In this document: positions 60,398-64,000 of the stretch, piece after piece | How the letters are laid out: each line of letters opens with the position of its first letter | Position numbering within the stretch: the first letter of the stretch is position 1 | From: Bacteroides sedimenti | GTDB taxonomy: Bacteria; Bacteroidota; Bacteroidia; Bacteroidales; Bacteroidaceae | Assembly: GCF_040365225.1 (NCBI RefSeq) | Contig: NZ_AP028055.1 | Coordinates: 930,001 to 994,000, forward strand | Reading direction: 5' to 3' | DNA length: 64,000 bases | Notes under the pieces: generated by a model | Database searches by the model: none | Seen by the model: only the letters and a program-made list of their open reading frames with translations | Told to the model about the DNA's origin: nothing | Translations under genes and position numbers: made by a program

Positions 60398-60801
60398 CAA
60401 TTTTTTGAGATAGAATAGGAGAGCGCTTAATTAATATTTAAGCTTTGTATTGATTATTGAGACTAATTATAGGAAAATTACAACTTTTGTGCCGTTGTTT
60501 TTCTAAAACATCACGTTGAGTTGATTTTTTCTTGTACAAAACAATTCATTCTTCTGTACAAAAGAATGAATTGTTTTGTACAAAAGATTGTTTTCTTTTG
60601 TACAAGAGAACTTAAATGTATAGTTGGTAATTTTATAAAGGAAGTGAAGCAGTGAAAAAGCGTCGTTGATCCAATCTTTCTGTTTGTCGGTTTGTTTTAA
60701 TTAACTCCCCGTATATAATAGTTTTTCGGAATTATTTTGTTACTTTGCGACTGTTTATCACAAACAGAATACGAACTATAAAAACATAGCTTAAAATAAA
60801 C
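60398..60801. other. 404-bp gap between uvrB and paaK
   Basis: The gap holds no gene. It contains the TGTACA array (60532-60605) and a promoter-like TTACTTTG at 60740-60747, which is shifted by one base from TAnnTTTG and may serve paaK. Confidence 0.5.
60532..60605. repeat. Four TGTACA boxes at a 22-bp period
   Basis: TGTACA starts at 60533, 60555, 60577 and 60599, each exactly 22 bases from the next. The first three are followed by AAAA or AAAAG. Units one and two also form a perfect 22-bp inverted repeat (60532-60553 with 60562-60583), and units three and four form a shorter one, so the array is both tandem and palindromic. Confidence 0.9.
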
Positions 60802-62100
60802 ATGATTTGGAATGAAAGTATCGAATGCATGGATCGCGAAGGGCTTCGCAAAATTCAGAGCATCAGATTAAAAAAGATGGTAGAGTATGTGTATCTGAAT
60901 ACACCATTTTACAGAAAGAAAATGCAAGAAATAGGGATTACTCCCGATGACATACAGGGTGTTGAAGATATTAGCAAACTTCCATTTACTACCAAGACAG
61001 ATCTTCGTGATAATTATCCATTCGGACTTTGTGCCGTTCCCATGTCGCAAATTGTACGTATTCATGGCTCATCAGGTACAACCGGAAAGCCGACTGTAGT
61101 AGGATATACCCGGAAGGACCTTGCGTTGTGGACTGAATGTCTTTCCCGTTGTTTTACAGCCTATGGGGCTGACAATAAGGACGTTTTCCAGATTGCATAC
61201 GGATACGGACTCTTTACCGGAGGACTTGGTGCACACTATGGTGCAGAAAACATCGGTGCTTCTGTGATACCTATGTCAAGCGGAAATACGGATAAACAAA
61301 TTCAGCTGATGCACGATTTTGGAACAACTGTATTGTGCTGCACTCCATCATACGCCCTTTTTATTGCCGATGCCATTAAAGACTCTGGCATTCCTCGTGA
61401 AGATTTTAAACTGAAGGCGGGAGTGTTTGGTGCTGAGCCCTGGACGGAAGCTATGCGTAAGGAGATTGAAGAAAAACTGGAGATTAAAGCATACGATATT
61501 TACGGGCTAAGTGAAATCTCTGGTCCGGGAGTTGGTTTCGAGTGCGAACATCAAAGTGGTACTCACTTAAATGAAGATCATTTCTTCCCCGAAATTGTCG
61601 ATCCAGTTACTTTGCAACCAGTAGAACCTGGTCAGCAAGGAGAACTTGTTTTCACGCACCTCACCAAGGAAGGTATGCCTCTGTTGCGCTATCGCACTAA
61701 GGATCTTACCGCGCTGCATTACGAAACTTGCGAATGTGGCCGAACTTTGGTTAGAATGGATCGTATTTTGGGAAGAAGCGATGATATGCTGATTATTCGT
61801 GGTGTGAATGTGTTCCCGTCACAGATTGAAGATGTGATTCTTGGTTTGCCGGAATTTGAACCTCATTACCTGCTTACAGTAGATCGTATAAACAATACTG
61901 ACAGAATGGAGCTTAAAGTTGAAGTTCGTCCGGAATTTTATTCCGATGAAATCAATAAGATGCTGGCCTTGAAGAAGCAAATCACGTCTCGTTTACAAAG
62001 CGTTCTCGGATTAGGAGTCGATGTAAAACTGGTTGAACCTCGTAGCATTGAAAGAAGTGTGGGTAAAGCCAAGAGGGTGATTGATAAACGAAAACTATAA
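60802..62100 (+). CDS. paaK: Phenylacetate-CoA ligase (PaaK-type)
   Basis: The 432-residue adenylate-forming enzyme has the AMP-binding loop GSSGTTGKPTVVGY (about residues 89-102), YGLSEISGPGVGFEC, and the C-terminal RGVNVFPSQIE. Such ligases activate aryl acetates (phenylacetate, indoleacetate), which in gut anaerobes derive from Phe and Trp. Aerobic paa genes are absent, as expected for an anaerobe. An ACT-domain gene follows 52 bases later, a pair common in anaerobes. Confidence 0.93.
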   Translation: MIWNESIECMDREGLRKIQSIRLKKMVEYVYLNTPFYRKKMQEIGITPDDIQGVEDISKLPFTTKTDLRDNYPFGLCAVPMSQIVRIHGSSGTTGKPTVVGYTRKDLALWTECLSRCFTAYGADNKDVFQIAYGYGLFTGGLGAHYGAENIGASVIPMSSGNTDKQIQLMHDFGTTVLCCTPSYALFIADAIKDSGIPREDFKLKAGVFGAEPWTEAMRKEIEEKLEIKAYDIYGLSEISGPGVGFECEHQSGTHLNEDHFFPEIVDPVTLQPVEPGQQGELVFTHLTKEGMPLLRYRTKDLTALHYETCECGRTLVRMDRILGRSDDMLIIRGVNVFPSQIEDVILGLPEFEPHYLLTVDRINNTDRMELKVEVRPEFYSDEINKMLALKKQITSRLQSVLGLGVDVKLVEPRSIERSVGKAKRVIDKRKL

Positions 62101-62152
62101 TTAATTCTTTAGTAAATCTATTCATAATTAATATAATGTAAATCATAATGTT

Positions 62153-62578
62153 ATGGTAGCAAAACAATTATCCATCTTCCTGGAAAACAAGTTTGGAAGA
62201 CTCACTGAAGTAACGGAAGTTTTGGCTCGTGAAGGAATCAACCTCTCAGCGCTGTGCATAGCCGAAAATGCAGACTTTGGCATTCTTCGCGGAATCGTTT
62301 CCGACCCCGACAAAGCGTATAAAGTTTTGAAGGAAAATCATTTCGCTGTAAATATAACCGATGTGGTCGGAATCAATTGCCCTAATGTGCCGGGCGCATT
62401 GGCAAAGGTTCTTAATTACTTGTCGGAAGCAGGAGTGTTTATAGAATACATGTACTCGTTTGCAAATAATGACTCTGCCAATGTCATTATTCGTCCAAGC
62501 AATATGGAAACTTGTATAAAGGTGTTGACAGATAAAAAGGTGGACTTACTTGCAGCCAGCGACCTGTACCGGTTATAA
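62153..62578 (+). CDS. Tandem ACT-domain protein
   Basis: The 141-residue protein has two ACT folds: QLSIFLENKFGRLTEVTEVLAREGINLS at residues 4-31 and GINCPNVPGALAKVLNYLSEAGV at about 75-95. ACT domains bind amino acids. With the PaaK-type ligase upstream, it probably senses an aromatic amino acid to tune the pair; this is inferred from position. No catalytic domain is present. Confidence 0.88.
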   Translation: MVAKQLSIFLENKFGRLTEVTEVLAREGINLSALCIAENADFGILRGIVSDPDKAYKVLKENHFAVNITDVVGINCPNVPGALAKVLNYLSEAGVFIEYMYSFANNDSANVIIRPSNMETCIKVLTDKKVDLLAASDLYRL

Positions 62579-62656
62579 AAGAAGATTATTCCAGGTTTGT
62601 AATCATTATTTTTATATAAAAAACATTGAATAATTGTATTATTCGATGAGATTCAG

Positions 62657-62664
62657 TAACTTTG
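62657..62664 (+). promoter_or_regulatory. -7 promoter box of bamD
   Basis: TAACTTTG, 18 bases before the ATG. It excludes a longer reading from the TTG at 62662. Confidence 0.65.
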
Positions 62665-62682
62665 CGCATTATTTTGAACGAA

Positions 62683-63486
62683 ATGAAAAGAAATATCATC
62701 CTTACAATACTTATAGCTGGTGCTCTCTCTTCGTGTGGAGAATACAATAAAATTTTAAAGAGTACTGATTATGAGTACAAATACGAGGCGGCTAAGAATT
62801 ATTTCGCTAATGGTAAATACTCGAAGTCGGCTACTCTGCTCGAGGATATGATTATCCAGTTAAAGGGTACTGATAAGGCTGAGGAGTCTTTATATATGTT
62901 GGCTATGAGTTATTATAATCAGCAGGATTATGTAACAGCTTCTCATTATTTTACCACTTACTATAATACGTATCCTCGTGGTACGTTTGTAGAGCTTGCT
63001 CGTTTTCATGCAGGAAAAGCATTGTGTCTGGATACTCCGGAAGCAAGACTTGACCAGTCTGGAACGTATAAGGCTATTCAGGAACTGCAGATGTTTATGG
63101 AATATTTCCCGCAAAGTTCCAAAAAACAGGAGGCGCAGGATATGGTCTTTGAATTGCAGGATAAACTGGTGCAAAAAGAGTATTTATCTGCAAAACTTTA
63201 CTATGATTTAGGAAATTACATGGGTAATAATTACGAATCATGTATTATTACAGCACAAAATGCATTGAAAGATTATCCGTTTGCAAAACTTCGTGAAGAA
63301 CTTTCTCTTCTGGTTTTGCGTTCTAAATACGAAATGGCTGTTCAAAGTGTTGTAGAAAAGCAGGCAGATCGTTTCCGTGAAACGATAGATGAATATTACG
63401 CATTCAAGAATGAATTCCCTGAAAGCAAGCACTCAAAAGAAATAGAGAAGATATTTAAAGAGTCAAGTAAAAAAGTTAAAGAATAA
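62683..63486 (+). CDS. bamD: Outer-membrane assembly lipoprotein BamD
   Basis: The 267-residue protein has a lipoprotein signal (NIILTILIAGALSSC, Cys18) and TPR-like helices: YEAAKNYFANGKYSKSATLLED, AEESLYMLAMSYYNQQDYVTA and later repeats. BamD is the essential partner of BamA in folding outer-membrane proteins. I start at ATG 62683. The order bamD-rpoZ-DUF4293 is conserved in Bacteroidota. Confidence 0.92.
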   Translation: MKRNIILTILIAGALSSCGEYNKILKSTDYEYKYEAAKNYFANGKYSKSATLLEDMIIQLKGTDKAEESLYMLAMSYYNQQDYVTASHYFTTYYNTYPRGTFVELARFHAGKALCLDTPEARLDQSGTYKAIQELQMFMEYFPQSSKKQEAQDMVFELQDKLVQKEYLSAKLYYDLGNYMGNNYESCIITAQNALKDYPFAKLREELSLLVLRSKYEMAVQSVVEKQADRFRETIDEYYAFKNEFPESKHSKEIEKIFKESSKKVKE

Positions 63487-63502
63487 TTATATAAATAAGA
63501 TT

Positions 63503-63838
63503 ATGGATTACAAAAAAACAAATGCTCCGTCAAACACCATTACCCGTGACATGATGGATCTGTGTTCTGATACCGGTAATGTTTATGAAACTGTTTCAAT
63601 TATTGGTAAACGCGCAAATCAGATATCAGTCGAAATCAAAAGTGACTTGTCTAAAAAGCTGCAGGAGTTTGCTTCATATACCGATAATATGGAAGAAGTA
63701 TTTGAAAACAGAGAGCAAATTGAAATCTCTCGGTATTACGAAAAATTGCCTAAACCAACCTTGATTGCCGCTCAGGAATATCAGGAAGGTAAGGTATATT
63801 ACAGAAATCCAGCAAAAGAAAAAGAAAAATTGCAATAA
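63503..63838 (+). CDS. rpoZ: RNA polymerase omega subunit
   Basis: The 111-residue protein lies 16 bases after bamD. It has the Bacteroidota omega pattern, with IIGKRANQIS matching the conserved ARRARQ-type segment and an extended C-terminus (EKLPKPTLIAAQEY). It aids assembly of RNA polymerase. Identification rests partly on position. Confidence 0.88.
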   Translation: MDYKKTNAPSNTITRDMMDLCSDTGNVYETVSIIGKRANQISVEIKSDLSKKLQEFASYTDNMEEVFENREQIEISRYYEKLPKPTLIAAQEYQEGKVYYRNPAKEKEKLQ

Positions 63839-63848
63839 ACTCTTCAGA

Positions 63849-63882
63849 TAAGGCCGTTTCTTTACTGAAGCGGCCTTTTTGT
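63849..63882 (+). terminator. Terminator after rpoZ
   Basis: AAGGCCG-TTTC pairs with GAAG-CGGCCTT and is followed by TTTTTG. It may only reduce transcription into the DUF4293 gene. Confidence 0.8.
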
Positions 63883-63902
63883 TATTAACACTAAAGATTA
63901 TT

Positions 63903-64000
63903 ATGATACAACGCATTCAAACTGTTTATTTATTATTGGTGGCAGCATTGCTGACTATCACCATTTTTATACCGGTTGGTTCTTTCATCGATACAAACGG
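63903..64000 (+). CDS. DUF4293 family membrane protein, N-terminal part (runs off right edge)
   Basis: Only the first 32 codons are visible. MIQRIQTVYLLLVAALLTIT is the typical start of DUF4293 proteins, four-helix membrane proteins of unknown function that follow rpoZ in Bacteroidota. The frame is open to the edge. Confidence 0.85.
   Translation, partial: MIQRIQTVYLLLVAALLTITIFIPVGSFIDTN

Noticed and set aside
60532..60605. CRISPR-like array
   Set aside because: The period is only 22 bases, units are inverted copies, and there are no spacers or cas genes.
62662..62682. TTG-initiated extension of bamD
   Set aside because: It overlaps the TAACTTTG promoter box and would bury the lipoprotein signal.

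Overview
The window is AT-rich chromosomal DNA from a member of the Bacteroidota, most likely Bacteroides or a close relative. The evidence is the many -7 promoter boxes of the Bacteroides form TAnnTTTG, the ATP synthase gene order (beta-epsilon-small membrane protein-a-c-b-delta-alpha-gamma), the BtGH84-type O-GlcNAcase, the bamD-rpoZ-DUF4293 order at the right edge and the serC-serA-DUF1015 cluster. I see 58 protein genes, two of them cut by the window edges, and no tRNA, rRNA, CRISPR array, prophage or complete insertion sequence. Most of the window is housekeeping.

Layout. 0-9 kb: MATE exporter (partial), HAD phosphatase, panB, a DUF1573 protein, a hemerythrin/flavodiiron-like pair, an unrecognised gene, a DUF5131 protein and a PadR/PspC pair. 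9-16.3 kb: a complete F1Fo ATP synthase operon. 16.5-22.6 kb: an AraC-type regulator divergent from five redox genes (two aldo/keto reductases, a cupin/carboxymuconolactone decarboxylase protein, a flavodoxin and an iron alcohol dehydrogenase), resembling the yqhC-yqhD-dkgA aldehyde-defence system of E. coli. 22.8-29.3 kb: an RND efflux operon with its own divergent AraC-type regulator. 29.4-36 kb: GH84, then the one-carbon genes fhs and glyA, separated by a repeat island. 36-39 kb: pyrBI with a flavin reductase and an outer-membrane protein. 39-50.7 kb: PBP1A, an HPPK-like protein, kdsB, an M16-like protein, a 14-repeat MORN protein, prs, a serine hydrolase and a large glycosidase. 51-58 kb: a DbpA-like helicase, a holin-like membrane protein, serine biosynthesis, a YigZ protein and a flavin reductase. 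58-64 kb: uvrB, paaK with an ACT protein, bamD, rpoZ and a DUF4293 gene.

The most notable observations are these. (1) The two promoters of the aldehyde-type cluster carry matching pairs of direct repeats exactly 21 bp apart and at the same distance from the -7 box, a convincing candidate operator for the adjacent AraC protein. (2) The flavodiiron-like protein has lost three of the canonical diiron ligands (Q79, N145 and A165 replace His, His and Asp). (3) An 839-bp island between fhs and glyA is bounded by 48-bp inverted repeats (45/48 identical), contains nested palindromes, and has a smaller relative at 58.2 kb. (4) TGTACA boxes occur four times at an exact 22-bp period between uvrB and paaK. 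No wholly new multi-gene system is evident.
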